Shown in pieces: positions 32,847 to 43,439 of a stretch of 64,000 bases of DNA. The stretch lies in NCBI RefSeq assembly GCF_027579695.1, contig NC_083577.1:43564198-43628197 (forward strand), written 5' to 3'. The translations under genes were made by a program, and so were the position numbers. The DNA comes from Neoarius graeffei (taxonomy: Eukaryota; Chordata; Actinopteri; Siluriformes; Ariidae). The notes under the pieces are model-generated. The model did no database searches, was not told the DNA's origin, and saw only the letters and a program-made list of their open reading frames with translations. The stretch's first letter is position 1. Each line of letters opens with the position of its first letter.

Positions 32847-35445
32847 ATAAAATTAGATCATACTGACTGTACAGCCGCTGCCAGCACCTTTGATCTAAAG
32901 GTAGGGCTATTAAATATTAGATCTCTTACATCTAAAGCGCTAATTGTTAATGAATTTATTACTGATCAGGAGTTTAATGTACTGTGTTTAACAGAAACCT
33001 GGATTAAGCCAAATGAATATATAGGTTTCAATGAAGCTAGTCCTCCTGGATACAGTTATATACACCAGCCTCGTCTAACTGGCAGAGGAAGAGACGTCAC
33101 GTTTCTTTATAAAGATTACCTAGGTGTAACACAAAAACCTGGTTATAAATTTAATACTTTTGAAGTTCTTCATACTAATATAATGTATGTAGCCTCGAAA
33201 AACAAGTCTACCCAGTTAATTCCGTTAATTATTTTTTTACAGGCCTCCGGGGCCATATTCTGAGATTCTTTCTGAATTTGCAGATTTTATCTCAGACCTG
33301 GTTATTTCCTTAGACAAATCTTTAGTTGTCGGAGATTTTAATATTGACTTCGATTACCCAGAAGACCCTTTGAAAACAGCGTTTGTGTCCATTTTAGTTT
33401 CAGTAGGGGTTAATCAGAGTGTCCTAGGACCGACCCATAATGGTGGTCACACTCTCGATCTAATACTAATATTCGGGTTAAACATAGAAAATATAGTCAG
33501 TCACACTTCCACAATCTGAAGTTCTCAGATCATTATCTCATCTCATTCAAAATATGCATGAGTAATAATATATGCGCCTCACCACGCTACTGTCTTAAAC
33601 ATACATTCATGTCAGCTACTGCACAGTTTTATAAAATGATCTCCCAGAGTTATCAACTTTGATTGGGTCACTTTCAGCCCCCGCAGAACTTGATCAGGCA
33701 ACTGAATGCTTAGAGTCAACATTCCGCTATACTTTAGATAATGTAGCTCCTCTTAAAAGGAAAAATGATGAGAGAAAAAAGTAGCACCCTGGTATAATGA
33801 TGACACTCGCACTTTAAAACAGACCACTTGAAAATTGGAGCGTAAATGGCGTCAAACAAAATTTGTAGCGTTCAAATTAGCTTGGAAGGAGAGCTTCCTG
33901 AAGCATAGAAAATCTCTTAGTGCTGCTAGATCAACATCTCTGTCCTCCCTAATAGAAGATAACAAAAATAATCCTAGATTCCTATTTAATACTGTTGGAA
34001 AATTAACCAGGAATAAGACCACTATAGACACATGCACACCTGCAGTGTGCAGGAGCAACGACTTCATGAATTTTTTTCAATGACAAGATTGAAAATATCT
34101 GACAAAAAAATTCAAACTACTAATTTAAGGTCAGACAACTTGAGTGACAATTTAAGTGACCCTGTAGTTAACAATATAAATGTATCAGATCAGCAATTAG
34201 AATGTTTTACTCCACTTAGAGAAATTGAACTACTTTCATTAATCTCCACATCAAAATCCTCAACTTGTGTACTAGATCCCTTACCTACATGTCAAATCAA
34301 ACAGATAATACCTGAAGTAATTGAACCACTTCTAAAAATAATAAATTCTTCTCTTAGGATCGGCCATGTACCCAAATCCTTTAAACTTGCAGTGATGAAA
34401 CCCCTGATTAAAAATCCTGACCTTGATCCCTGTCAGCTGTCCAATTATCGGCCAATATCAAACCTCCCCTTTATTTCCAAGATCCTAGAAAAAGCTGTGG
34501 CACAGCAGTTATGCTCATATTTACATAGGAATAACATCCATGAAATGCATCGGTCAAGATTTAGACCTCATCATAGCACTTAGACAGCACTGGTGAAAGT
34601 AGTAAATGACTGACTGTTGGCATCTGATCAGGGCTATGTCTCGCTGCTTGTGTTGCTTGATCTTAGTGTAGCATTTGATACCATTGATCATTCCATTCTT
34701 TTGGATAGACTAGAAAAATGTTGTGGGAGTTAAGGGAATGGCCCTCTCCTGGCTCAGCTCTTATTTAACTGACCACTATCAGTATGTTGATATAAATGGT
34801 GATTTTTCTAGACATACTGAAGTAAAGTTTGTTGTTCCACAAGCTTCTGTCTTGAGCACACTAGTTTTTTCTTTATATATGTTACCTCTTGGTGATATTA
34901 TTCATAAGCATGGTATTTTATTTTCACTGTTATCCTGATGATACACAGTTGTACATTTCTGCAAAATCAGATGAGACACCAGCTTAATAGAATTGAGGAA
35001 TGTGTAAAGGACATTAGACACTGGATGCATATTAACTTCCTTCTGCTTAACTCTGATAAGACAGAAGTAGTTGTACTCGGACCGCATGCAGCTAGAAGTA
35101 GGTGTTCTGATTACACAGTAACTCTGGATGGCCTTTCTGTTTCTTCACGTGCAGCAGTAAAAGACCTCGGGGTGATTATTGACCCCAGTCTTTCATTTGA
35201 AACTCATATCGATAACATTACCCGGAAAGCTTTCTTTCATCTCAGAAATATTACTAAGATAAAAAATGTAATGTCACTACACGACACAGAAAAACCTATT
35301 TCATGCTTTTGTTATCTCCAGGTTGGATTACTGTAATGCCTTACTGTCTGGATGTTCCAATAAGTACGTAAACAAGCTCCAGTTAGTTCAAAATGCAGCA
35401 GCAAGAGTCCTTACTAGAACTAGAAACTTGTTTATAAAATACTAC
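32847..35445 (+). pseudogene. L2/CR1 ORF2: endonuclease and RT, multiply frameshifted
   Basis: The endonuclease begins VGLLNIRSLTSKALIVNEFI, with LCLTETWIKP and, in another frame, VVGDFNIDFD and HTLDLIL. The RT reads NYRPISNLPFISKILEK, LLVLLDLSVAFDTIDH, a degraded VPQASVLSTLVFSLYM block, and YPDDTQLY where active elements have YADD, then VKDLGVIIDPSLSFE. At least five frame changes occur. It is interrupted at 35446 by the gypsy/foldback complex. Confidence 0.82.
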
Positions 35446-35754
35446 TGTAGCAACTCGGATGGGTGGGTGGAGCACAGAAGGACGGCAGGCGAGAACTGAG
35501 TTCACAAACACGTTTATTATAGCTTTTCAGCCTTAACTATACTTGGACATACACACACACACACACACACACCAGTCGTCTGGTTGGGGAGCGAACCCTT
35601 TCTGCTCTCGCTCTCTTCCTTAAATAGGGCGCCGTCACTGGGGAAGACACACAAACACATTAATCAACCTCAGGTGTAGTGATTCTGCCACTTACCTTCC
35701 CCGACTCCACCCTCCGGTCACAGACCGACGCTTGGCCACGCCCCCACTGCCACA
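35446..35754 (-). mobile_element. 3' LTR of the Gmr1-like element
   Basis: On minus it begins TGTGGCAGTGGGGGCGTGG and ends ...gttgctaca. It closely resembles the solo LTR at 47169-47438 in its start and in the ctccacccac end block. An internal AATAAA-like signal and an (AC)n tract (35549-35572) occur. A partial repeat of the LTR start (cccccactgccaca) follows at 35755-35770. Confidence 0.75.
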
Positions 35755-35787
35755 TGCCCCCACTGCCACATACCCCCACCGCCCGAC

Positions 35788-37510
35788 TCAGGCCGGGCAG
35801 CCGTCCGGCCCGCAGCCGACTCCCCCCCCCCCCCCCTTGACGGGAGAGGAAGTCCGCCACAACCATCTGCGCCCCGGCCTGTGGACCACCTTGAAGTTAA
35901 AGGGTTGGAGTGCCAGATACCAATGGGTGATCCGCGTGTTCGCATCCTTCATGCGGTGGAGCCACTGGAGGGGCGTGTGGTCTGAACAGAGGGTGAAAGG
36001 GCGCCCCAGCAGGTAGTAACGGAGGGCGAGGACCGCCCACTTGATGGCCAGGCACTCCTTCTCTATGCTGCTGTAGCGCCCCTCACACACTGACAGCTTC
36101 CGACTAATATACAGCACTGGGTGATCCTCCCCTTCCACCTCCTGGGACAAAACAGCCCCCAGCCCTCTGTCCGACACGTCCGTCTGCAAAATAAAAGGGA
36201 GAGAAAAGTCAGGGGAGTGTAACAGTGGCCCCCCACACAGTGCAGCCTTTACCCCAGAAAAAGCCCGCTGGCATTGCTCCGTCCACTGGACCGGATCTGG
36301 TGCCCCCTTTTTAGTGAGATCAGTCAGCGGGCTGGTGATGTCCGAATAATTAGGTATAAACCTACGATAATAGCCAGCCAGCCCCAGGAACTGTCTCACC
36401 CCCTTTTTGGTCTTGGGCCTCGGGCAGGCCGCAATCGCTGCAGTCTTGTTGATTTGGGGACACACTTGCCCATTGCCCAAGTGGAAGCCCAGATACCGTA
36501 CTTCCACCCGCCCAATCGCACACTTCTTCGGGTTGGCTGTGAGACCCGCCCGCCTCAGTGACCTAAGGACGGCCCTCAGGTGTTGTAGGTGCCACGGCCA
36601 GTCATTACTATAAATAATGATGTCATCAAGGTACGCAGCAGCATAGGTGGCGTGGGGGCGGAGGACCCTATCCATCAGCTGCTGAAACGTCGCGGGCGCC
36701 CCAAAAGGAAGTGTGACGAACTGGTGTAAGCCAAACAGTGTGGAAAAGGCCATTTTTTCTCAGGATAATGGAGTCAAGGGGATCTGCCAATAACCCTTTG
36801 TTAAATCCAGTGTCGAGTAAAAGCGAGCTGTGCCTAGCCGATCGAGCAACTCATCAATACGAGGCATTGGGTACGCATCGAATTTAGACACCACGTTGAC
36901 TTTCCTATAGTCTACACAGAACCGGACCAACCCGTCAGCCTTGGGTACCAAGACCACCGGGCTGCTCCAGTCACTGTGGGACTCCTCAACGATGCCCATT
37001 TCGAGCATGGCCTCGAGTTCTTCCCGAACCACTTTTTTCTTGTGTTCAGATAGCCTGTAAGGGAGGCTACGCACTACCACCCCCGGGGGCGTCTCAATGT
37101 GGTGTTCTATGAGGTTGGTGCGGCTGGGCAGGGGCGAGAATACATCCGAAAACTCGGTCTGCAACTGGGCAACCTCCGCGAGTTGGGTCGGGGAGAGGTG
37201 GTCTCCACAGGGGACCGGAGAGGTACGCGATGCCAATGTTCCCTTTTGAACCTCTGGCCCCAGCTCCGCCTTCTCCGGAACCACCGACACCAATGCCACG
37301 GGGACCTCCTCGTTCCAGAGTTTGAGCAGATTGAGGTGATAAACTTGTAATGCCCCACCCCTGTCCATTCGCCTCACCTCATAGTCAACGTCCCCGACTC
37401 GCCGTGTGACCTCAAAGGGTTCTTGCCACTTGGCGACTAATTTGGAGCTCGATGTGGGCAACAGTACGAGCACTTTATCTCCCGGTGCAAACTCCCTGAG
37501 GCGCGTACCC
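35788..37510 (-). pseudogene. Gmr1-like pol: integrase C-terminus, RT and RNase H
   Basis: Domains in order: integrase C-terminal module (KVLVLLPTSSSKLVAKWQEP, VYHLNLLKLW), linker, RT (VVREELEAMLEMGIVEESHS, FCVDYRKVNVVS, then after a frameshift in a T-run near 36755 FGLHQFVTLPFGAPATFQQL and the catalytic YLDDIIIYS), then RNase H (LQTDVSDRGLGAVLSQ, YSSIEKECLAIKWA, LCSDHTPLQWLHRM). RT plus RNase H would copy the element RNA. One frameshift and 5' loss inactivate it; otherwise the frames are well preserved, so it is fairly recent. Confidence 0.85.
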
Positions 37511-37521
37511 TTGTTGTACAG

Positions 37522-38165
37522 GCGCGACCTCCCAGTCAGTCAGACGCAGTCAGACGCGCTGTCACTCCTGTTAGCAATGTAGCTAGGCTCAGTATGGCCA
37601 ACGGTATTTTTGGGGCTGTAGTTAGATGCGACCAAACTCTTCCGCGTTTTTCCTGTTTACATAGGTTTATATGACCAGTGATATGAAACAAGTTCAGTTA
37701 CACAAATTGAAACATAGCGATTTTCTATGCTATGGAAAGTCCGCACTATAATGACAGGCATACTAACACCTTCTGCGCGCTTCGGCAGCGCATTGATATC
37801 TGAGCTCCGTATCAAGGCGAGCGAAGCGCGCAGAAGGTGTTAGTACGCCTGTCATTATAGTGCGGACTTTCCATAGCATAGAAAATTGCTATGTTTCAAT
37901 TTGTGTAACTGAACTTGTTTCATATCACTGGTCATATAAACCTATGTAAACAGGAAAAACGCGGAAGAGTTTGGTCGCATCTAACTACAGCCCCAAAAAT
38001 ACCGTTGGCCATACTGAGCCTAGCTACATTGCTAACAGGAGTGACAGCGCGTCTGACTGCATCTGACTGACTGGGAGGTCGCGCAAAGCTCGGATAGGTA
38101 CGGAGCAGCTCGTCTCAATTCAGATAAGAGCATATTTCATTATGGAAATACGGTGGACTGTTCCT
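37522..38165. mobile_element. Foldback MITE with 263-nt arms, TTAA at right edge
   Basis: The arms 37522-37784 and 37822-38084 are almost perfect complements around a 37-nt loop. To the right the element continues to 38165, ending ggactgttcct followed by TTAA (38166-38169), after which the L2 LINE resumes. The left outer ~80 nt that should mirror 38085-38165 are absent, replaced by the gypsy junction. TTAA is typical of piggyBac-type (and Kolobok) insertion. It encodes nothing. Confidence 0.75.
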
Positions 38166-38936
38166 TTAAAAGCACTGAATGGTCTCGCGCCACAGTACCT
38201 GAGTGAACCTCTGGTCCTTTATGACCCACCACACCAACTTAGATCAAAAGATGCAGGCTATCTGCTGGTACCTCGTATAGTGAAGGCTACATCAGGGGGC
38301 AGAGCCTTTTCTTACAAAGCCCCACAGTTATGGAACAGCCTTCCAAGTAGTGTTCAGGACTCAGACACAGTCTCAGCATTTAAGTCTAGGCTGAAAACAT
38401 TTCTATTTAGTCAAGCCTTTTGTTAACTTTATTAGGTAAAGGAGTTGATCTGGAGGGTCCTCAGGCATAGAGTGTTTTGGTAAGCTGGGATGTATGGATG
38501 CTGTCAGTCCCTCACTCACTCGAGTTTGTTGATGGTGTAGCGGCTGGCTGCTTTATGTCTCGGGGCGCCTTCATGTCTGTGTTACCTTCTGGCTCTCCCC
38601 TTTTAGTTATGCTGTCATAGTTAGTTTTGCCAGAGTCCCTGCTTGCACTCAGTACAAAATGTATACTGTTCCTTCTCATCAGGTGACATTGGGCATACCT
38701 AACAACCTATTTTCTCTCTCTTTCTCCCCCCCCCCATCCCTCTGAGTTACAGGTCAATCCTGAGATCGAGATACTGACCTCTTCTGCTCCTCGGACCTGC
38801 CTGATCCATCCTGAAGCCCTATGTCTGGCTGGAGTCTCATCACATCGCTTGCGTGGAGGATGGCCCCATATGGACAGTTGAAAGTCACACTTGGAAAATG
38901 CTCTGGACACTTACAGTAATGCTTTTATGGGTCATT
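38166..38936 (+). pseudogene. L2/CR1 ORF2 carboxy end and 3' UTR
   Basis: Codons read KALNGLAPQYLSEPLVLYDP, RAFSYKAPQLWNSLPSSVQD and FKSRLKTFLFSQAF then TAA at 38424, the standard ending of L2-type ORF2 in fish. The 3' UTR follows to where another repeat begins (gggtcattccatgcc). The poly-tail is missing, so the LINE is truncated by a later event. Confidence 0.8.
38706..38736. repeat. Pyrimidine tract (TC/C-rich)
   Basis: Low-complexity tctctctttctcccccccccc in the L2 3' UTR. Confidence 0.8.
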
Positions 38937-39237
38937 CCATGCCAAATCAACAAGAGGTTATGCTCGACCATCTCAGATTTCAATGAAATTTGGAGGGCTC
39001 AGAGATACTATTAAAAGAAGTTAATCCCCAAAACTTGAGCTTCCTATCACCAATAGTTTCAGAGATACAGATATTTGAATTTTTCAATTTTTTTGTTTTT
39101 TGCTCAAAACATACATATTTCAAAGTGCAATATAATCTTTATTATGCAAGATAGAAACCTAAAATTTTGCACAGAGAGACTCAATGTCTTGTACTACAAG
39201 CTTCAACTTAGAATTTCAATGGTCATTGTATATTGCA
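38937..39237. repeat. Unclassified repeat fragment beginning gggtcattccatgcc
   Basis: AT-rich, non-coding. The gggtcattccatgccaaatc motif looks like one terminus of a fish interspersed repeat, but the other terminus is not in the window and no target duplication is seen. It abuts a truncated Tc1. Confidence 0.4.
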
Positions 39238-39693
39238 TTTCAAGGTCCTGGAGTGGCCTAGCCAGTCTCCAGATCTCAACCCCATAGAAAATCTTTGGAG
39301 GGAGTTGAAAGTCCGTGTTGCCCAGCAACAGCCCCAAAACATCACTGCTCTAGAGGAGATCTGCATGGAGGAATGGGCCAAAATACCAGCAACAGTGTGT
39401 AACTTCACCTTGTGAAGACTTACAGAAAACGTTTGACTTCTGTCATTGCCAACAAAGGGTATATAACAAAGTATTAAGATGAACTTTTGTTATTGACCAA
39501 ATACTTATTTTCCACCATAATTTGCAAATAAATTCTTTAAAAATCAGACAGACAATTTGATTTTCTGGATTTTTTTCTCATTTTGTCTCATAGTTGAGGT
39601 ATACCTATGATGAAAATTACAGGCCTCTCTCATCTTTTTAAGTGGGAGAACTTGCACAATTGGTGACTGACTAAATACTTTTTTGCCCCACTG
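39238..39693 (+). mobile_element. 3' half of a Tc1 element (same family as 30801-32405)
   Basis: Retains the transposase C-terminus with the catalytic Glu region ([17 protein letters not shown]) and the complete right terminal repeat ending ttgccccactg before TA (39694-39695). The left half is lost at the junction with the preceding repeat. It inserted into the Rex1-like LINE that continues at 39696. Confidence 0.9.
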
Positions 39694-39695
39694 TA

Positions 39696-40997
39696 GCTCC
39701 TCTTAGCTGATTTCATCTCTTTCGTCAGTGTGTTTCTGGCCTGTTTGTACAGGACTCTGTCCCCACTTCTGTAGGCCTCCTCCTTGGCCTGGCGAAGCTG
39801 TCTGAGTTTTGTGGTGAACCAGGGTTTGTTATTGTATGCGCGGAAGGTCTTGGTGGGCACACACATATCCTCACAAAAACTGATGTAAGATGTCACAGTA
39901 TCAGTCTGTTCATGCAGGTCTGAAGCTGCAGCCTCAAAAACACTCCAATCAGTGCAGTCAAAGCAGGCTTGTAGTTCCACTTTGGCCTCATCAGACCTCC
40001 TCACCGTCTTAACTACAGGCTTAGCAGATTTCAGCTTCTGCCTGTAGGACAGGATAAGATGAACCATACAGTGATCAGATAGTCCCAAGGCTGCACAGGG
40101 GACAGAGTGGTATGAGTCCTTTAAAACAGTGTAACAGTGGTCCAGAGTGTTGGAGTCCCTGGTGGGACACTTAATGTGCTGTTTATATTTTGGCAGTTCG
40201 TGGCTGAGGTTTGCTCTGTTAAAGTCCCCCAAAACAATGAGCAAAGAGTCCGGGTGGTTTTTCTCCACATTGTTTATCTGGTCAGCCAGGTGTTGTAATG
40301 CCTCATTAATACACACCTGAGGGGGAATGTAAACTCCAACCAGAATAAACGAGGAAAACTATCGCGGAGCATGAAACGGTTTGCAGTTTATGAATAATGT
40401 CTTCAGATGAGGACTGCATGATTTATTTAGAACTGTGACATCAGTACACCAACCTTCGTGAATATAAAAGCAGACTCCGCCTCCCCTCGTTTTCCCCGTG
40501 AGCTCCGTTTCGCGGTCCGCTTGGTGCAGGTGAAATCCAGGCAGGTGGAGAGAAGTATCCGGGATGTGCTCACCAAGCCAGGTTTTGGTGAAGCACAAGG
40601 CAGCAGATCTGTTAAAATCTGTGTTGATTGTGTTGAGGAGCAGCAGCTTGTCCATCTTATTGGCCAGAGAGCGGACATTAGCCAGGTGAATAGATGGGAG
40701 CGCAGTGCGAAAACCCCGCTGCCTCAGTCTGACGAGTGCGCCGGCTCGCTTCCCCTGGTGTCTCCAGCGACCTCGGCGTAATCCATAGAGAGCTGCTGCT
40801 CCCCCGACAAGTAAATCTGAAAAACTTTCCAGATTGAGGAAAGCTGATGAAAGAACTTTACTGGTGGTTAATCCAATGTTTATGAGTTCTTCTCTAGAGT
40901 ATGTGACAAGCGAAGAAACGCAAGAAACACAACAAATACACAAAAATGTAGAAAGTACAAGAGAGCGAAGTACAGAGGCAACTGTCCGAGGTGCCAT
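39696..40997 (-). pseudogene. Rex1-like LINE ORF: N-terminus and endonuclease
   Basis: From ATG at 40997: MAPRTVASVLRSLVLSTFLC with a hydrophobic N-terminal segment, then the endonuclease (LPSIHLANVRSLANKMDKLL, GGGVCFYIHEGW). After a frameshift near 40355 it reads VGVYIPPQVCINEALQ, SLLIVLGDFNRANL and the catalytic LGLSDHCMVHLIL. It continues toward the RT (PWFTTKLRQLRQAKEEAYR) and stops at the Tc1 junction. It resembles the Rex1 element at 44578-49042 in domain layout and wording, but is a separate copy or subfamily. Confidence 0.72.
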
Positions 40998-41067
40998 CTT
41001 GGATAGATAAATATGGCTCACAGTGGACATTGGAAAAGTGTAACTTGAGAAAGCAGAAATAGATATA

Positions 41068-42663
41068 CAACCCCGATTCCAAAAAAGTTGGGACAAAGTA
41101 CAAAATGTAAATAAAAACGGAATGCAATGATGTGGAAGTTTCAAAATTCCATATTTTATTCAGAATAGAACATAGATGACATATCAAATGTTTAAACTGA
41201 AAAAATGTATCATTTAAAGAGAAAAATTAGGTGATTTTAAATTTCATGACAACACCACATCTCAAAAACGTTGGGACAAGGCCATGTTTACCACTGTGAG
41301 ACATCCCCTTTTCTCTTTACAACAGTCTGTAAACGTCTGGGGACTGAGGAGACAAGTTGCTCAAGTTTAGGGATAGGAATGTTAACCCATTCTTGTCTAA
41401 TGTAGGATTCTAGTTGCTCAACTGTCTTAGGTCTTTTTTGTCGTATCTTCCGTTTTATGATGCGCCAAATGTTTTCTATGGGTGAAAGATCTGGACTGCA
41501 GGCTGGCCAGTTCAGTACCCGGACCCTTCTTCTACGCAGCCATGTAATTGATGCAGTATGTGGTTTGGCATTGCCATGTTGGAAAATGCAAGGTCTTCCC
41601 TGAAAGAGATGTCATCTGGATGGGAGCATATGTTGCTCTAGAACCTGAATATATCTTTCAGCATTGATGGTGTCTTTCCAGATGTGTAAGCCGCCCATGC
41701 CACACGCACTAATGCAACCCCATACCATCAGAGATGCAGGCTTCTGAACTGAGCGCTGATAACAACTTGGGTCGTCCTTCCCCTCTTTAGTCCGAATGAC
41801 ACGGCGTCCCCGATTTCCATAAAGAACTTCAAATTTTGATTTGTCTGACCACAGAACAGTTTTCCACTTTGCCACAGTCCATTTTAAATGAGCCTTGGCC
41901 CAGAGAAGACGTCTGCGCTTCTGGATCATGTTTAGATACGGCTTCTTCTTTGAACTATAGAGTTTTAGCTGGCAACGGCGGATGGCATGGTGAATTGTGC
42001 TCACAGATAATGTTCTCTGGAAATATTCCTGAGCCCATTTTGTGATTTCCAATACAGAAGCATGCCTATATGTGATGCAGTGCCGTCTAAGGGCCCGAAG
42101 ATCACGGGCACCCAGTATGGTTTTCCGGCCTTGACCCTTATGCACAGAGATTCTTCCAGATTCTCTGAGTCTTTTGATGATATTATGCACTGTAGATGAT
42201 ATGTTCAAACTCTTTGCAATTTTACACTGTCGAACTCCTTTCTGATATTGCTCCACTATTTGTCAGTGCAGAATTAGGGGGATTGGTGATCCTCTTCCCA
42301 TCTTTACTTCTGAGAGCTGCTGCCACTCCAAGATGCTCTTTTTATACCCAGTCACGTTAATGACCTATTGCCAATTGACCTAATGAGTTGGAATTTGGTC
42401 CTCCAGCTGTTCCTTTTTTGTACCTTTAACTTTTCCAGCCTTTTATTGCCCCTGTCCCAAGTTTTTTGAGATGTGTTGCTGTCATGAAATTTCAAATGAG
42501 CCAATATTTGGCATGAAATTTCAAAATGTCTCACTTTTGACATTTGATATGTTGTCTATGTTCTATTGTGAATACAATATCAGTTTTTGAGATTTGTAAA
42601 TTATTGCATTCCGTTTTTATTTACAATTTGTACTTTGTCCCAACTTTTTTGGAATCGGGGTTG
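41068..42663 (-). mobile_element. Near-complete Tc1 transposon, second family
   Basis: The termini caaccccgattccaaaaaag and complement lie between TA dinucleotides (41066-41067, 42664-42665). Terminal repeats of about 200 bp carry internal direct repeats (aaaaagttgggacaaa, aaaacgttgggacaag). The enclosed transposase is decayed (next entry). Confidence 0.93.
41288..42301 (-). pseudogene. Tc1 transposase, inactivated
   Basis: HTH region ([13 protein letters not shown]..., [13 protein letters not shown]), catalytic block 1 [15 protein letters not shown] with Asp, and CSPDLSPIENIWR with Glu are present. Three lesions: an in-frame TGA after the first dozen codons, a TGA after QHMLPSR (CGA to TGA type), and the second catalytic Asp replaced by Gly (FQHGNAKPHTA). 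It cannot support transposition. Confidence 0.88.
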
Positions 42664-42689
42664 TATGTGCGCTAACGGCAGTCAGAAGG

Positions 42690-42965
42690 ACATACTCAGG
42701 CAATATTGTTGAGAGAAGTCATACAATCTTCTGGAGTGGTGGTCATGATAAAACAACTGGTGTAGGTTTTGCTGTGTCTAATAAGTTCAAGAATATTAAT
42801 CCTCTTCCTGTCAGTGATCGACTCATGACATGTCGCATACTGTAGATCTGCAGAATGAGAATTATCTCACTCTGATCAGTGCTTACGCTCCATCTATGTA
42901 GAGAACACTTGATGAGAAATAACTCTTCTATGAAAACAGCCTCAACCCAGCATTTGGCTTGAAAA
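42690..42965 (+). pseudogene. LINE endonuclease fragment
   Basis: Plus-strand codons read IFWSGGHDKTTGVGFAVSNK and SDRLMTCRI, with LISAYAPSM in a shifted frame, a pattern of the AP-endonuclease domain in RTE/L1-type LINEs. It has no ends or tail and is a short, old fragment. Confidence 0.5.
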
Positions 42966-43439
42966 AACAACCACACCTTTTTTTTTTTTTTTAGAATGTG
43001 TGCACGTTATTCTTCAGGCTAGGAATAGAAAGTTGCATACATACTGTAAAAAGAACACCCACTGTTCCACTGATTCTGATCATTCACACCCAGTGTCAGG
43101 AAAGGCAAGCACTGCCCTTGGTTGTGAGGGCACACTCTTAAGCCGCCACCATTTGGGCTGGGGTAGCTGGAGCTTTCATATCCATGTCCCAAGCTTCTTT
43201 TCCTCCTTGAGGAGCTGTTAGTCAGCTGATGTCGGGGTAAAAGAGTGAAGGCCCGTCTCTTGTTAACAGGGGCACCAAGATTTGGACCCATTCCTCTTTG
43301 GCCCAGTTCTCCAACAGTGCGGTCTGCTCAGAAACAAAGACATTTTTTTATATGCAAAGTTTTGGATGAGCATTGTCATATTTGTTCATGTACATACAGT
43401 ATCTGGCCAAAGGTTTGTGGACACCTGACAGTCACACCT
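42966..43439. other. Unassigned stretch ending in a Tc1/mariner-like terminus
   Basis: Contains a T-run (42980-42994). At 43390-43430 there is a ctggccaaaggtttgtggac motif similar to the terminal repeat of a fish Tc1/mariner family. The rest shows no recognisable gene. The open frame at 43019-43291 on minus has no domain. Confidence 0.4.

Larger units (their letters stand above)
35446..37521 (-). mobile_element. Gmr1-like Ty3/gypsy fragment with 3' LTR
   Basis: On minus: integrase C-terminus, RT, RNase H, then the LTR. Finding integrase upstream of RT and RNase H next to the LTR is the Ty1/copia-like domain order of Gmr1-type gypsy elements. The 5' part is missing: at 37521 the sequence passes directly into the foldback repeat with gcgc shared at the junction. 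The left side joins the L2 LINE at 35445 without a resolvable target duplication. Confidence 0.82.
26400..38936 (+). mobile_element. L2/CR1-group LINE, one element split by nested insertions
   Basis: LINE fragments in the same orientation and correct protein order are scattered over 12.5 kb: ORF1 zinc-ribbon-like and coiled-coil part (26420-26818), ORF1 esterase (27278-27658, 29855-29960), linker (to 30134), ORF2 endonuclease (32847-33540), RT (33835-35445), C-terminus and 3' UTR (38166-38936). The gaps are a solo LTR, a hAT, a THAP/YqaJ-type element (with a Tc1 inside) and a gypsy plus foldback complex. The 5' boundary is approximate and the 3' end is cut by another repeat. Confidence 0.85.

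Noticed and set aside
37522-38084. Long hairpin as an RNA gene or viral structure
   Set aside because: The TTAA edge and insertion into a LINE fit a foldback MITE; no promoter or conserved mature product is visible.
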